Notes: a model not told the origin generated them from the sequence alone. Counted from the first letter of the stretch, positions 30,375 through 42,583 are shown. The stretch: 64,000 nt of DNA from Branchiostoma belcheri (GCF_001625305.1 NW_017802880.1:255366-319365); one strand, 5' to 3'. Made by a program: numbers and translations.

Positions 30375-30737
30375 GGCCACACCAATTTAATTTCTTGGTT
30401 AACGGATTTGCCCGCTTCTTTTTTTTCTGATTTGCCAAAGAAAATAAAAAATTCAGAATCAACTGCAAAATGCTCATATTTTGCCCTGAACAGTTGAAAA
30501 CAGTCCTTTTTTCCTAGTTGTTACAGTTATTCCATCTTTCAATGCAATGGTATCATTAAAAGTTCAAAATTTCATTGTTTAAATTTTGAACCAGTCTGGT
30601 GCGTTGACTTCATGGCTCCTATCGTACCATTTTGGGCCATAATAGGATGCCTAGGCCTGTTTTTATTTTTTTTCGCCCGCCCGCTCCATTATTTTTCTAG
30701 AAAAATCCGTTAACCAAGAAATTAAATTGGTGTGGCC
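30375..30737. mobile_element. Family A MITE, copy 8
   Basis: Intact, with GGCC ends and TAA on both sides. Confidence 0.9.
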
Positions 30738-31530
30738 TAAACTTGCTTTGTATTGACTTCTACCAAGTAGACATGCACAGATGTGCCTTCAATATAAGAC
30801 TACAAATTCTGCTGACAACTATTCATTTTTACATATCAACAGTACGTGTTTTACTGTATTTTTGTATAAACAAGGATTGTTATCATGCCTCTTTCTCTCG
30901 GCAAGCTTTGACTATTAACTACAGAGAAAAGGAATCCTTATAAATGGTATTACGGAAAGAAAACAGTACCCGGTATTCTTCTGACTATGTATATAAACAT
31001 TACATGTCCCCAGGGCTATTTTTTATAACTCACTACACGGAGACATTAGCGTAGATTTGTGACAGTCTAGCTGGAGATATTTTAGACCTTTGTAAATTTG
31101 TTTTTTATATACATCATGTAAACCAGAATTTTGTGCCTATCTTTGCTATCTTTAAATAACTACCAGTAATGAAAAGAATTATTGTATGCAGGAATCAACC
31201 TATGACAGGAAGAAAAAAATGTTCAGTTGATTGTGATGTATCGGGATGTAGGGAGTTTTTTTCTAATGTGTGCTTCTCCTTTTCCAGTGGTTCTCATTGG
31301 TCAAACCGATAATTTCCATGCTATCATTGGCTGAACTGCTAATTGTGATTGACAGCCAGGATCAGTCTATTTTTAACAGTACCCATCATAATATACAATG
31401 TTGCTGACTGTGTAACATTTTTTTTGTGAGGTTGTACTTGAAGTTGTTACCTTTGTCCAATACAAAAACCAGATTCTGGATCAAACTAGAGAAATGCAAA
31501 ATTTTAAACAAAAATGCAAATAAATTTGAT
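30738..31530. other. Intergenic, nothing recognised
   Basis: AT-rich DNA without clear repeats until about 31290, where one diverged unit of the following 65-bp repeat occurs. Confidence 0.4.
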
Positions 31531-31539
31531 TCACACTCT

Positions 31540-31850
31540 CATTGGTCACATTGCTGATTACCATGCCATTATTGGTTGAACTGATAATAACCTTTATTGT
31601 ACTCTCATTGGTCACATTGCTGATTACCATGCCATCATTGGTTGAACTGATAATAACCTTAAAGTTTATTGTACTCTCATTGGTCACATTGCTGATTACC
31701 ATGATTATCCCATCATTGGTTGAACTGATAATAACCTTTATTGTACATTCATGCCCTATCGGGCTAAGTACAGGTGAACAGATGAAAAAGGTAATATACA
31801 AGTTTGTAGTACAAACAGCTCTAAAACTATACACTAATACAGAGGTTCGA
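31540..31850. repeat. Tandem repeat, about 65-bp unit, three copies, then a LINE-like tail
   Basis: The unit contains CTCATTGGTCACATTGCTG, ACCATGCCATCATTGG and TTGAACTGATAATAACC. The last copy runs into TTTATTGTACATTCATGCCC, similar to a LINE 3' end at 63800 in reverse, so the array may be LINE-derived. Confidence 0.7.
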
Positions 31851-32235
31851 CTTCTTCTTGTTTCTTTGTGATGTTAAAAATATAATTTGAAATGGGTTTG
31901 TTTAACAGAATGATCAAATTAAGAAAGATAAATTTTTCAATATTAACTGCTACTCGTGACGGACAGTAACATTGGACATTTTTTTTTGTGTCAACTTTTG
32001 GTTACATACATGTAAGATTGCTGTGTGTACGGAAAGGGGGTCAAATTCCTCGAGCGAAATGTTTTGTATTGGATAATTGTACAGTTCTATGATTGGAGAT
32101 AGATCGACCTTGCCTCTTAAGATGGCAGGAAACTGGAATCCCATTTAGAATCAAGTGCACCGTTGATTTTGACTCTCAAATGGTCTTTTTTTTTTAATCT
32201 ATTATTTGTATCATCCCAATAAATAAATGCATTTA

Positions 32236-32674
32236 GGCCACACCGCCTTAATTTTATGGATGACATCCACGCGCTCATTGATTTTCGCCTGTTCTCAAAA
32301 AAAAAATATATATATATATATATCACGTCCTCCGAGGCTCTAGCCTGGCTCTAGGCCTGGGTAGTCCATGGTAGTTAGCGACAATACGGAGCCAGTGATA
32401 ACTCTGGAGGACGGCACCCGGCTACCGAAGCTCCACGACTCAAGAACTCAGACAGTACATACGAACAGTGTCGACATAAATTCCGCAACAAGCCAGCATG
32501 TGCCGGCTTGTCGTATACGTCGCTATGTATTACCACAAATTCACAATACCAGCTTTCTATTGCTGTGGTTTAGTAGCATTTTTATTTTTGGCCAGAATTT
32601 TTTTTTATTCCCCCGCGCGCACTAGTTTGGGGGTCTTCAGAGGATGTCATCCATAAAATTAAATCGGTGTGGCC
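32236..32674. mobile_element. Family F MITE, copy 1
   Basis: GGCCACACCGCCTTAATTTT and inverted AAATTAAATCGGTGTGGCC ends, TTA on both sides, ATGGATGACATCC just inside. The inner text CCTGGCTCTAGGCCTGGGTA defines the family. Confidence 0.85.
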
Positions 32675-32825
32675 TTACTGTATGGCAACTACTAAAGTCA
32701 ACTTATGCTTCTCTTTTGGACGTGTACTTTAATTTCTTTTTACATTTAGTATCAGTGTCATATTTTAGGTCTGTCAAATGTTGAATGTTGTCATATTAGT
32801 CCAATGTATCTTGTCAACACCCTTA

Positions 32826-33198
32826 GGCCACACCAATTTAATTTGTTGGTTCTCGGATTCGCCTCTTCATTTTGTTCTGATTTGCAAACAAAAGAATATT
32901 CTGGTTCTGAATCAACTCAAATATGCTCATATTTTGCCCCCCACAATTGAGGAAAGTCCTTTTCATCCTGTTGTTACAGTTTTTCCATTCACCAATGCAG
33001 TGGTATCATTAAAAGCTCAAAATTCATAGTTTAAATAATTATTAACCCAGCCTGGTGTGTTGACTTCATGGCTCCTATCGTACCATTTTGGGCTATAATA
33101 GGATGCCTAGACCTGTTTTTATTTTTAGTTTTTTCGCCCTCCCGCTCCATTATTTTTCTAGAAAAATCCTTTAACCAAGAAATTGAATTGGTGAGGCC
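32826..33198. mobile_element. Family A MITE, copy 9
   Basis: GGCC ends with one mutated end base (GTGAGGCC). Flanks are TTA and TAA. Confidence 0.85.
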
Positions 33199-33410
33199 TA
33201 AAGCCAGCACCACACTGTCAATGACCTTCAGCCATTTTTTAATGTCCAGAAGGTCACGTAATTGCAAGATCACCAGAGAGACAAGTATATTTTTGGCCTG
33301 AAAATTGAACTGGGGACTTTGGTGACCTGCCAACACTGAAAACTGCACAGTGGATAGAGAGGCTCTCTGGACACTGGCCATACTGGTTCCAAAAATGTCT
33401 TTTTACTTTA

Positions 33411-33799
33411 GGCCACAGCAAGTAATTTTATGGATGACATCAGCGCACGCATTAATTAGGCCTGATTTTGGCCAACAAGAAATTTTGTTGCTTTCGAACA
33501 GTGGTCAATATGCTGAAAATGGGCAAAGATGTCTGTTGCCATGCCGTAAGGTAGATGGCAGATAATTATAAATGAAGAGAGGAGACAAGAAAAGGCTCTG
33601 ATTTAATGTTTTGTTTCTTAACTTTGATGCAGTAATATGTGATGCTGGCTGTGTATATGTGATGTTCCTACTGAATCAAAACCATTTGTACAATGATTGA
33701 GTCAAAATTCTAAATTGTAGGAACCTTGTTTTTTTGCCTGCTCGCATTAGATCTGGAGTCTGCGGAGGATGTCATCCATAAAAGTTACTTGCTGTGGCC
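33411..33799. mobile_element. Family E MITE, copy 1
   Basis: GGCCACAGCAAGTAATTTTA and inverted TTACTTGCTGTGGCC ends, with TTA on both sides. Inner text includes GCAAAGATGTCTGTTGCCATG and GAGCGGGCGAAAAAAA-type ends. Confidence 0.85.
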
Positions 33800-33809
33800 T
33801 TAAAAAGAG

Positions 33810-33925
33810 CCTGCAGGCTCGTTGGACAAGCTATTTTTCTGCTGTGTGACACTGGCTTCGTTGGACAAGCTATTTTTCTGCTGTGTGACACAAGCTATTT
33901 TTCTGCTGTGTGACACTGGCTTCGA
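33810..33925. repeat. Tandem repeat between two MITEs
   Basis: CAAGCTATTTTTCTGCTGTG plus TGACAC occurs three times, partly with GGCTTCGTTGGA between. Confidence 0.85.
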
Positions 33926-33931
33926 AGTTTA

Positions 33932-34244
33932 GGCCACAGCAAGTAACTTTTATGGATGACATCCTCCGCAGACTCCAAATATAATGTGAGCGGGCGAAAA
34001 AAAACAAAGCAAGCCTAAAAAAACAAGGTTCCTACAATTTTAGATTTTGACTCAATCATTGTACAAATGGTTTTGATTCAGTGGGAATATCGCATATATA
34101 CTGTTGACTTCATGGCTCATATTGTAACATTTCCGGCCTTCATGGGGTGCCTTGGCCTGTATTTTTTTTTTTATTTAATTTGCCCTGTCGCTCCTGATTT
34201 TTTCTGAAGAAATCCGAGAAACAACAAATTAAATTGGTGTGGCC
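33932..34244. mobile_element. Chimeric MITE: family E left half, family A right half
   Basis: The left about 165 bp (GGCCACAGCAAGTAAC, AGCGGGCGAAAAAAAAC, GACTCAATCATTGTACAAATG) is family E. From GTTGACTTCATGGCTC on, it is family A up to TTGGTGTGGCC. The flanks differ (TTA left, TAA right), as expected if two insertions recombined. Confidence 0.85.
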
Positions 34245-34654
34245 TAAGTATGTCTTGTTGGACTGTACATGTATTTGCAAGTGCCTAAGCCAGACCCTAG
34301 CTTATGCTGCTAAAACAAGGACATTGTTGACAATGTTAAACATAATACAATCTACTTTTGTGGCATTTTTACATATCTGACTTGAGCAGCTTGATTGGTT
34401 TTCCACTTCTTGTGCATTCTAATACTGTAAATTGTGAAACGTTTGTGGTGTTGTTTTTTTCACAGTGTCGTCTTAACACAAAATCATGACACCACAAATT
34501 AAGATGTTTTTTGTATTTCTATCGCATATTTTTATCGTTTCTACGGAATTGTTTCAAACGTGTATAAAATGACCTCTTTTTCCTCATATTGGAAAATAAA
34601 AATATGTATAACGTATAAAAGTTTTTTTTTTTTGCACACACAGATGTCATCCAT

Positions 34655-35381
34655 GTACGCACCTTTAGCCATTCTTTAAAGCATTTGTTCTTACTCGCCA
34701 CTTCGGCAGAAAAAGAGAGAAAAGGAAAATCATCATAAAAGGGCATACCCTCAAGCAAACGACCGGCTTTGGCTATCTGGGCAGTAAGCTGTCATCTAAC
34801 AACCTCATTGACGAGGAAATTGACAACAGGATTGCAAAGTTTACTAAAAACTTATGCTCACTGTACCCTCTCCTAAAGGAAAAAAGTATCCCTAAAGACG
34901 TTAAGATCTGCATCTACACTACTATATTAAGACCAGTCTTATTATACGGTAGTGAAACCTGGACTCTCTCTCAGAGACTCAAAAGCAAAATTCAAGCTAC
35001 GGAAATGAGAGTACTGCGCCTAATCTACGGAGTTACCTTAAGGGACAAAGTGAGAAATGATATAATAAGGAGCTCTTTCTCAGTGGAATCCATTCTGAAC
35101 ATCATAGAAAGAAACCAGCTGAGATGGTTTGGGCATGTACTGAGAATGCCAGAGGGCAGGGATACAAACAGGATATACAACTGGAAACCAAAGAGAGAAG
35201 ACCACCTGGCAGGCCAAGAAAGAGATGGGAAGATCAGATCAGAGAGATCACACAGAGAGAACAGAGGGACTTCGAGGAAGTGAAGAATCTGACTCAAGAC
35301 AGGGTAGCATGGAGGAACCTGACCCAGAGGCTGACAACTGACAGACCAGAAGGTCTACAGGCGTCCGGGTGAGCAGGTGAG
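34655..35381 (+). mobile_element. RTE-like LINE 3' fragment with 14-bp duplication
   Basis: Translated pieces include GFGYLGSKLSSNNLIDEEID, VLLYGSETWTLS, RWFGHVLRMPE and GRPRKRWEDQI, in the order seen in RTE-like elements. A frameshift near 35160-35200 separates the last motif. CAGATGTCATCCAT flanks both sides (34641-34654, 35382-35395). Confidence 0.85.
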
Positions 35382-35424
35382 CAGATGTCATCCATATAAC
35401 CTACATATGTAATACATGCAGAAT

Positions 35425-35851
35425 CAGGGGTGCCAGAGTATACAGTGCAATTTCATGGAATACAGTACAATCGAATAGTATACAGTGCAATTTTACGGAA
35501 CAGTGCAGTCGTATTTACATATAACATACAGTGCAATTTTACTAGTAATTTTACTAGTAAAATTGCACTGTGTACTAGTAAAATTACGCTCTAAAATTGC
35601 ACTGTAAAATTCCTTAAACTAAAATTGCTCTATATTCCTTAAAATTGCACTACATTCCGTAAAATTGCACTATATTCCGTAAAGTTGCACTGTATTCCGT
35701 ACAAATTGCACTGTATTCCGTAAAATTGCACTGTATTCCGTAAAATTGCACTGTATTCCGTAAAATTGCACTGTATTCCGTAAAATTGCCCTGTATTCCG
35801 TAAACTTGCCCTGTATTCCGTAAAATTGCACTGTATACTCTTGCACCCCTG
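35425..35851. mobile_element. Element made of inverted 20-bp tandem repeats, CAGGGGTGC ends
   Basis: Ends CAGGGGTGCCAGAGTATAC and GTATACTCTTGCACCCCTG are inverted. The right arm is about ten tandem units of TAAAATTGCACTGTATTCCG; the left arm has the reverse complement in fewer, diverged units. No coding content. Confidence 0.85.
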
Positions 35852-36123
35852 AGCTTGACTTCAGGGGGTGAATTAGCCATTGAACAACTGCCAGAATGTT
35901 AAGACGTCTTTAATTACTTCCTGGATTGGAGTTGATGTATTGTGCCAAAAGGGTTTGTGTAATTACAGGGCACCAGAGCGTTCTAAAAGGTTCCTGGAAG
36001 ACAGACAATACCTGCCAATGTCTCGATAGTCCAGCTACCTTCTGGCCAATACAAACTCTTTATCCGTAAACTAGCTACAAGTCCTTCTTGTAGCTGCGGG
36101 TTCCGAAGCGAAAGCACTCCGCA

Positions 36124-36477
36124 TTTTTGGCGACGTCTCAGGGAGGAGCCTAATCGCACAGTATTGTGTGCAGTTTGCAAGAATTCTAGGAATGGTACAG
36201 GCATTTTGTCCACAGGAATGGAATGTCCACAGGCATGTCTCTGACCCACATCTATGCCCACATTCCTGCAAACCCTTGGGAAGACCTCTGCCCCAGATGG
36301 CCCTACTTTTTGTGACCCCGGGGCTCGTTCACTATACACTCAGAGGAGGAGTGCACTGTCTAGACTTAACAGGAACCAAGTCTTCCTCAAAATCATTAAA
36401 TGATGGCAGTGCCATGCAAACAATAACCCTAACAGCAACCACCGTCGCCATGGCAATGTATGTTTTCATTGCCAGTC
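36124..36477 (-). mobile_element. Family C element, copy 2
   Basis: Starts TTTTTGGCGACGTCTCAGGG and ends in the CATTGCCA hairpin. The last few bases (TTGTTC) are replaced by the adjoining family E end. Confidence 0.85.
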
Positions 36478-36481
36478 GTAA

Positions 36482-36980
36482 GGCCACAGCAAGTAATTTT
36501 TATGGTTGACATCAGCTCTCGCATTAATTTTCGCCTGATATTGCAAAAAAAAAAACAAGTCAGAACTTTTGTTGCCTTCTGACAGTGGCCAAAATGGGCA
36601 AAGATGTCTGTTGCCATGCCGGAGGGTGGATGGCAGATAACTATGAAGAGTGGAGACAAGAAAAGGCTCTGATTTGTTGTTTAACCTTTTACTTTGACGC
36701 AGTGATGCATTTATTTCCTTTATATATATTATGTATCTGTATCGATATAGCCGGTATAATCGCCTTGCGGCGTAACACACCAGCTTTATCACACACATAT
36801 GATGTTCACTAAATCAAAACGATTTGTACAATGATTTAAAACTTTTATTTTTCAGTGACGAATATATAGATGCTGTAATAGTTGGTCGTAAACGTAGCAC
36901 CATATAGGTATTATTTCTTGTTTAACAAGGTTTTATGATGTTAAATTTGAAAATATGGGAACCTTGTTTTTTCTTCGCCC
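36482..36980. mobile_element. Family E MITE, copy 2, right end lost
   Basis: Begins GGCCACAGCAAGTAATTTTT next to TAA. It carries a short reversed family X LINE tail at 36731-36790 and is cut at TTCGCCC by the next family E copy. Confidence 0.75.
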
Positions 36981-36983
36981 TAA

Positions 36984-37302
36984 GGCTACAGCAAGTAAAT
37001 TTTATGGATGACATCCTCCGCAGATTCCAAATCTAATGCGAGCGGGCGAAAAAAAACAAGACGGGCCGAAAAAAACAAGGTTCCTACAATTTAAAATTTT
37101 GACTCAATCATTGTACAAATGGTGTTAATTCAGTAGGAACATCACATATACACAGCCACCATCACATATCACTGCATCAAAGTAAGAAACAAAACATTAA
37201 TTAATTAAAAAATCAGAGCCTTTTCTTGTCTCCTCTCTTCATAGTTATCTGCCATCCACCTTCCGACATGGCAACAGACATCTTTGCCCATTTTGGCAAC
37301 TA
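36984..37302. mobile_element. Family E MITE, copy 3, truncated
   Basis: Begins GGCTACAGCAAGTAAATTTT after TAA and runs in the orientation opposite to copy 2, ending at CCATTTTGGCA where a reversed B4 fragment starts. Confidence 0.75.
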
Positions 37303-37555
37303 TATAAATTTTTGAATGTGTGGGTCATTGCGCACGACTTAGGTGCAACGTGACCCAAAAATGGAAAAAAAAAACGCCTGAGTGTGTTGGTCCACTCTAC
37401 CTCCATGCCAGATTTCAAGTCATTGGACTAAAAAATGACAGAGTTGAATCCATTTCACGGAATGGCAGAAGAAGAAACACGAGAGAACACAATATATTTC
37501 ATCCATACCATGTGATATGGACTGCATATAAAAACGTATGTTTCAAATAACGTAG
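37303..37555 (-). mobile_element. Family B4 element, 5' and middle fragment
   Basis: Reverse match to 22838-23400, including ATGGTATGGATGAAATATAT and AATGACCCACACATTCAA. The 3' end is missing. Confidence 0.75.
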
Positions 37556-37700
37556 GATGAAACACACGGTTATGCACATCAAATCCCCGTTTGCTACACC
37601 TAGTTTCATGCTTCAAAGGCCAGGGCTGGATATAGAACATTGATTTGCCAACTGGAGCGAGATAGTTCTGGAGTCATCCAGTTACATGAATGACCTGGAT

Positions 37701-38055
37701 TTTTTGGCGACGTCTCAGGGAGGAGCCTAATGGTACAGTTTTGTGTGCAGTTTGCAAGAATTCTAGGAATTGTACAGGCATTTTGTCCACAGGCATGCGG
37801 AATGTCCACAGGCATTTCTCTGACCCACATCTATGCCCACATTCCTGGAACCCTTGGGAAGACCTGTCTTCCCCAGATGGCCCTACTTTCTGTGACCCCG
37901 GGGCTCGTTCACTATACACTCAGGAGAGGAGTGTACTGTATCTGTCTAAACTTAACAGGTGCCAAGTCTTCCTCAAAATCATGAAATGATGGCAGTGCCA
38001 TGCAAACAATAACTCTAACAGCAACCACCGTCGCCATGGCAATGTATGTTTTCAA
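37701..38055 (-). mobile_element. Family C element, copy 3
   Basis: TTTTTGGCGACGTCTCAGGG start and internal match throughout; the terminal hairpin is only half present (ATGTTTTCAATGTATG). Confidence 0.85.
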
Positions 38056-38138
38056 TGTATGTGTCTTAGATAAACACACTTCAAAGTAGTTCAAAGTCTT
38101 TGATTTTTTTACAACACTACAGAGGCAATATTTTGCTT

Positions 38139-38260
38139 CAATCAATCAATCAATCAAAAATGGTTTATTGCTAAAAATCACGAACATTGCAGCAGAAAGC
38201 TGAATTGCGTTGAAAGATGTACAATCATTTTAAAAACGTTAACGACTACACAATCTCGGA
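38139..38260 (-). mobile_element. LINE 3' end (minus) with (TCAA)n tail
   Basis: CAATCAATCAATCAATCAAA, then ATGGTTTATTGCTAAAAATC, the same plan as the larger copy at 59729. Confidence 0.5.
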
Positions 38261-38326
38261 GTCCAATTGTCGTAGTAGAATCGAACATTGGATGATATTT
38301 ACACGATATGACGTACATTTAGCTTG

Positions 38327-38710
38327 GGCCATGTTGATTTGATTATATGGATGACATCTGCGCGCGCATGAATTTTCGGCCGTTTCAAAAAAAAAGTTTT
38401 CAACCATACTGTAAATCGTACAAAACAGTTGCAAAATGAGCAAAAATATACCGTAAGTTACAAAAAAAAAAACCAATGTCGTAGAATGCCAAAATCAAAC
38501 GAAAAAAGACGAAATTGCAAAGAAATGAACTTGAAGACTAGATTATTCGCCAAACCATATTCTGTCCCATTTGTTCAACCTTCATGACCACGTAGATTTC
38601 ATAATGAAAAGAACTTTTTTTTTTTGCAAAACTTTTTTTTTTATTCGCACGCCCGCATCAGTTTTGGGGTTCCCGGAGGATGTCATCCATATAATCAAAT
38701 CAACATGGCC
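38327..38710. mobile_element. Family G MITE, copy 2
   Basis: GGCCATGTTGATTTGATTAT and inverted ATAATCAAATCAACATGGCC ends, with GATGACATC inside. Confidence 0.85.
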
Positions 38711-38997
38711 TTAGTGAAATTCAAATTTTGCTCATCTCATTCACATTTGTACTTAACATATAAAAATTACATTAAACTATTTCTTGTCAAAATTGCACAA
38801 GATATATCAGAGACATTTAGTAATTTACAGAGTAAGAGCAAAATCATTTCGTAAAAATAGACCAATTTTTCAAGACAAATCTTGAACCGAATGATAGCTG
38901 TAAATTAAAGTGGAACTACATGTGCAACTATCTTTCCATTTTCAACAAGCTAAAAAGATAACATTTCCATAATACCCGAACTATTTTATGTGCATAA

Positions 38998-39385
38998 GGC
39001 CATGTTGATTTGATTATATGGATGACATCCTCCGGGAGACCCAAAACTGATACGCGCGTGCGAAAAAATTTGCAAAAAAAAAGTTATTTTCATTATGAAA
39101 TCTACGTGGTCATGAGGGTTGAGCAAATGGCACAGAATATGGTTTGGCGAATAATCTAGTCTTCAAGTTCATTTCTTTACAATTTCGTCTTTTTTCGTTT
39201 GATTTTGACATTCTACGATATTGGTATAGTTTTTATCAAATTTTTTGGTAACTTATGGTATATTTTTGCTCATTTTGCAACTGTTTTGTACGATTTACAG
39301 TATGGTTGAAAACTTTTTTTTTTTGGAAACGGCCGAAAATCCATGCGCGCGCGGATGTCATCCATATAATCAAATCAACATGGCC
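38998..39385. mobile_element. Family G MITE, copy 3, opposite orientation
   Basis: GGCC ends with TAA on both sides; interior is the reverse of copy 2. Confidence 0.9.
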
Positions 39386-39530
39386 TAATTGTATTTCTAG
39401 CTATTACGTGATTATGTCTCAAGTAGGTGTGACAGATTTGTCTGATAATTTTTGCCTAAACACCAGCGATACACGTAAGGTAAATGTCATAAAAGTTTCC
39501 TCAAATACCAAATGCCAACAACAACCATTA

Positions 39531-40041
39531 GGCCACAACAAGTAAAGTTTATGGATGACATCAGCATTGATTTTCGCCTGATTTTGAAAACAAATGTTGT
39601 CCTCTGACAGTTGTCAACAAGCTGAAATTAGGCAAAGATGTCTGTTGCCATTCCGGAACGTGGATGGCAGATAACTATGAAAAGAGGAGACAGGACAAGG
39701 CTCTGATTAAATGTTTTGTCTTTTACTTTGATGTATTTAATTCCGTTTATATATATATGAAGGTTGCTGTGTATATGTGATGTTCCCACTTTCGATCAAT
39801 TTGTACAATGATTGAAAACTTTTATTTTTCAAAGTTGTTTCAGTGAGGAATGGATGTTGTAATAGCTGGCAGTAAACTTAGCACAATATAGGTATCATTT
39901 CTTGTTCAACAAGGTTTATGATGTCAAAATTTGAGAATGTAGGAATATTAATTTTTTGGGGGCCCGCCTTTTTTTTCGCCCTATCGCATTAGATTTGGAG
40001 TCTGCGGAGGATGTCATCCATAAAATTTACTTGATGTGGCC
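39531..40041. mobile_element. Family E MITE, copy 4
   Basis: GGCCACAACAAGTAAAGTTT and TTTACTTGATGTGGCC ends; longest uninterrupted family E copy. Flanks TTA and TCA. Confidence 0.85.
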
Positions 40042-40076
40042 TCACCACACTTACTTGGCATTTCTCGTCGTTTTTA

Positions 40077-40365
40077 TGTTTACCGAAGGAAAACATATTG
40101 TTTTTACTCAGTTTCTTCCTCTTCTTTTTCTCCAAACAGTGACCTATGACCTGACCAATGACATGATTTCTTGACGTCTGTCACCATGGTGACTGGTGTT
40201 GGGTTACATAATGTTGCAATTTCATGGTCTGCTCTGCTCCTGTTACCATATACATGTACTAGTAGTACATGTACTATGTGAATGTCTTTGAGCAAAAATT
40301 AACAGAACAGACCATGTCTGGAATGTAAACATTATGCATTTGCTTTGCAAATGTTACTTCTCTAG
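40077..40365 (+). mobile_element. Family D hairpin-ended element, copy 1
   Basis: Starts TGTTTACCGAAGGAAAACA (hairpin), then TATTGTTTTTACTCAG and a pyrimidine tract; ends CATTTGCTTTGCAAATG, then TTACTTCT and CTAG. TTA on both sides. Confidence 0.9.
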
Positions 40366-40553
40366 TTAAATACCGCTTTTTGTGAAGAACATGGAAGAGA
40401 ATCAACACGTTGCCTTGATTTATTCCAAGTCCAGCGAACCGAGGTCAACTGCTTCACTTCAGACACTGCGTTGTCCCAAGGGAGGTAAACACGGCTCTTG
40501 GAAGATGGAAGTTCTGACTAATAAGGTTAAGGAAATCATGTAGACAGTACATT

Positions 40554-41092
40554 AAGCGACGGTCACAACCCACCGTACGTGCTTCTGCGTGCTGTCTCCG
40601 TGCAAAAACGTGGGCAAACGCAGGGCATCCGTGCGTGGTGAGTACTGCCTCCGTACGGAATCCTGCGGATTGGGAGCACGCAGACACGTCGTAGAACTTT
40701 AAGTGCATGTAAAACTTTTTCTACGTGCGGTCTGCGGATTCACCACCCGTGCGTGCGAGTACGAGCGACGCGCGTGCCCCGTACGTGCCGTACGGAAGAA
40801 GCACGTGTGAGTACGGCCTCCTTACGGTAAAGTTGCAATCGCACAGAGATCGTACGTTGTAAGCACGTACAACTCACTTACCACTTGCTCAGCGTACGAT
40901 GCACGCAACAGCTCACGACCAGACTTGGCGTGCAGACCACACTCTTACACTTTGTGCAACCGTGCGAGTGACGTGCGAGTGACGTGCGTCGACGCCACTC
41001 CTTCTCCACGTTTTCAGAAAAAACGTAGCAGACGTAGCCTCCAAAAAAAAATACGGAGAAAAAGCACGTACGGCGGGTTGTGACCGTCGCTT
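40554..41092. mobile_element. Family I element, copy 3
   Basis: AAGCGACGGTCACAACCC and the inverted GGGTTGTGACCGTCGCTT ends match perfectly. ACGT-rich body as in copies 1 and 2. Confidence 0.9.
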
Positions 41093-41364
41093 AAAGCACT
41101 ACACTTCACCACGCTTGACTGGCATAGATGCCACTGACCTCACGTAGAGGTAAATAACCATAAGTAATATAATCTCTAGATGTTCACAATATCCACGCAG
41201 GTTGACTTATAAGAACAACGCAAGCAGCTGCAGGCTATGTGAATAACAAAATGAAACGTGAAATTGGTGATTTCATATCTTGGTGAAATTTTCATACATT
41301 CGTGAGTTTTTGTCCATTTCCCTGCTTTATTGGTCATTTTGAATTTCAATGATATTTTTAGGTA

Positions 41365-42136
41365 TCAATGATATTTTTATAGATGACCTCAGCGCGCGCA
41401 TTTATTTTTGCCTGATTTGGAAAAAAACAAGAAATTTTGTAACCCCTGACAGTGGTCAACATACCGAAAATGGGCAAAGATGTCTGTTGTCATGGCAGAC
41501 CGTGGATGGCAGATAACTATGGCGAGCAGACAAGACAAGGCTCTGATTTAATGTTTTGTTTTTTATTTTGATGCAGTGATGTATTTCATTCCTTTCATGT
41601 GATGGTAGCTGTGTATATGTGATGATCCCACTGAATCAAAACTATTTATACAATGACTGAAAACTTTTATCTTTAAAAGTTTTTTTTTTATATTCCAACA
41701 TGTAAAAAATCACAAGACGTGGTGACAGCACACTCAAGTTTTTTTAAAACTTACATTAATGCCTCCACCAACACAGGGGACCATACAATACTCATTTTCA
41801 CCTGAGCGAAGTGAGGAAAGTCGTGTAAAGTGCCTTTCCCAAGGGCACAAGATCGGTGGCATGTCAGGACTCGAACACAGGACCTCTTGGTTCCGAGTCG
41901 AGCGCTCTGCCGCTACGCCACACGACCCCACTCAAAGTTGTTTCAGTGACAAATGGATGTTGTGCTAGTTGACAGTAAGCTAAGCACAATATATTTATCA
42001 TTTCTTGTTTAACAAGGTTTATGATGTCAAAATTTGGAAATGTAAGAATCTCGTTTTTCTTTGCTCGTCTTGGTTTTTTTTTTGGATATTTGAACTCTGT
42101 GGAGGATGTCATCCATAAAATTTACTTGCTGTAGCC
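41365..42136. mobile_element. Family E MITE, copy 5, with SINE inside
   Basis: The left end is lost but ATAGATGACCTCAGCGCGCG remains; the right end reads TTTACTTGCTGTAGCC next to TAA. A segment at about 41680-41935 including a tRNA-SINE interrupts it. Confidence 0.8.
41735..41932 (-). mobile_element. tRNA-derived SINE, copy 2
   Basis: On the minus strand a tRNA-like head (GTGTGGCGTAGCGGCAGAGC, with GTGTTCGAGTCC) is followed by CTTGGGAAAGGCACTTTACA and a T/A-rich tail. Similar CACTCAAG and CACTCAAAG text on the two sides suggests its target duplication. Confidence 0.8.
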
Positions 42137-42149
42137 TAAATAATCAATA

Positions 42150-42583
42150 TTGGTTGGGGTCTGGATAAAGCCAATTCCTGTGCTTCTGACGCATGGAGGG
42201 AAGGACGCTTTCTTGACCATGTACCGAGCTGGTTTGGAAAGAAAGCAAGCTGAGAATATCTTGTGGTTGCGCTACTTGTCTGGCCACAAGACCGCGCTAA
42301 CTGTGATATTACTGCTGGCTGAGTGTATAACTGTCGTTATTTGTTGTCTCTAATTAATAACTCTCACAATGTTAATAAGTTTACTTGCCTTGTAGTTCTA
42401 AGTTTATTCATTTGTTTCTCAAATTGTACTATGTGATTTGATTACTTTTTGTATTGTTTTGTCATTTTATTGGTATGGCGGCCGGCTTTGAAAAGGTGTT
42501 TCATGTCAGAAACACCTGTTTCGCCATGCCATCCACAGTGCATTTTGTACGTGGTAAAACTTAATAAGTAAATAAATAAATCT
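42150..42583 (+). mobile_element. LINE 3' end with hairpin and (AAAT)n tail
   Basis: The short frame RAGLERKQAENILWLRYLSG looks like a LINE C-terminus. The end has a hairpin (AGGTGTTTC...GAAACACCT) and an AAAT repeat, the same plan as at 56456-56875. Confidence 0.55.
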
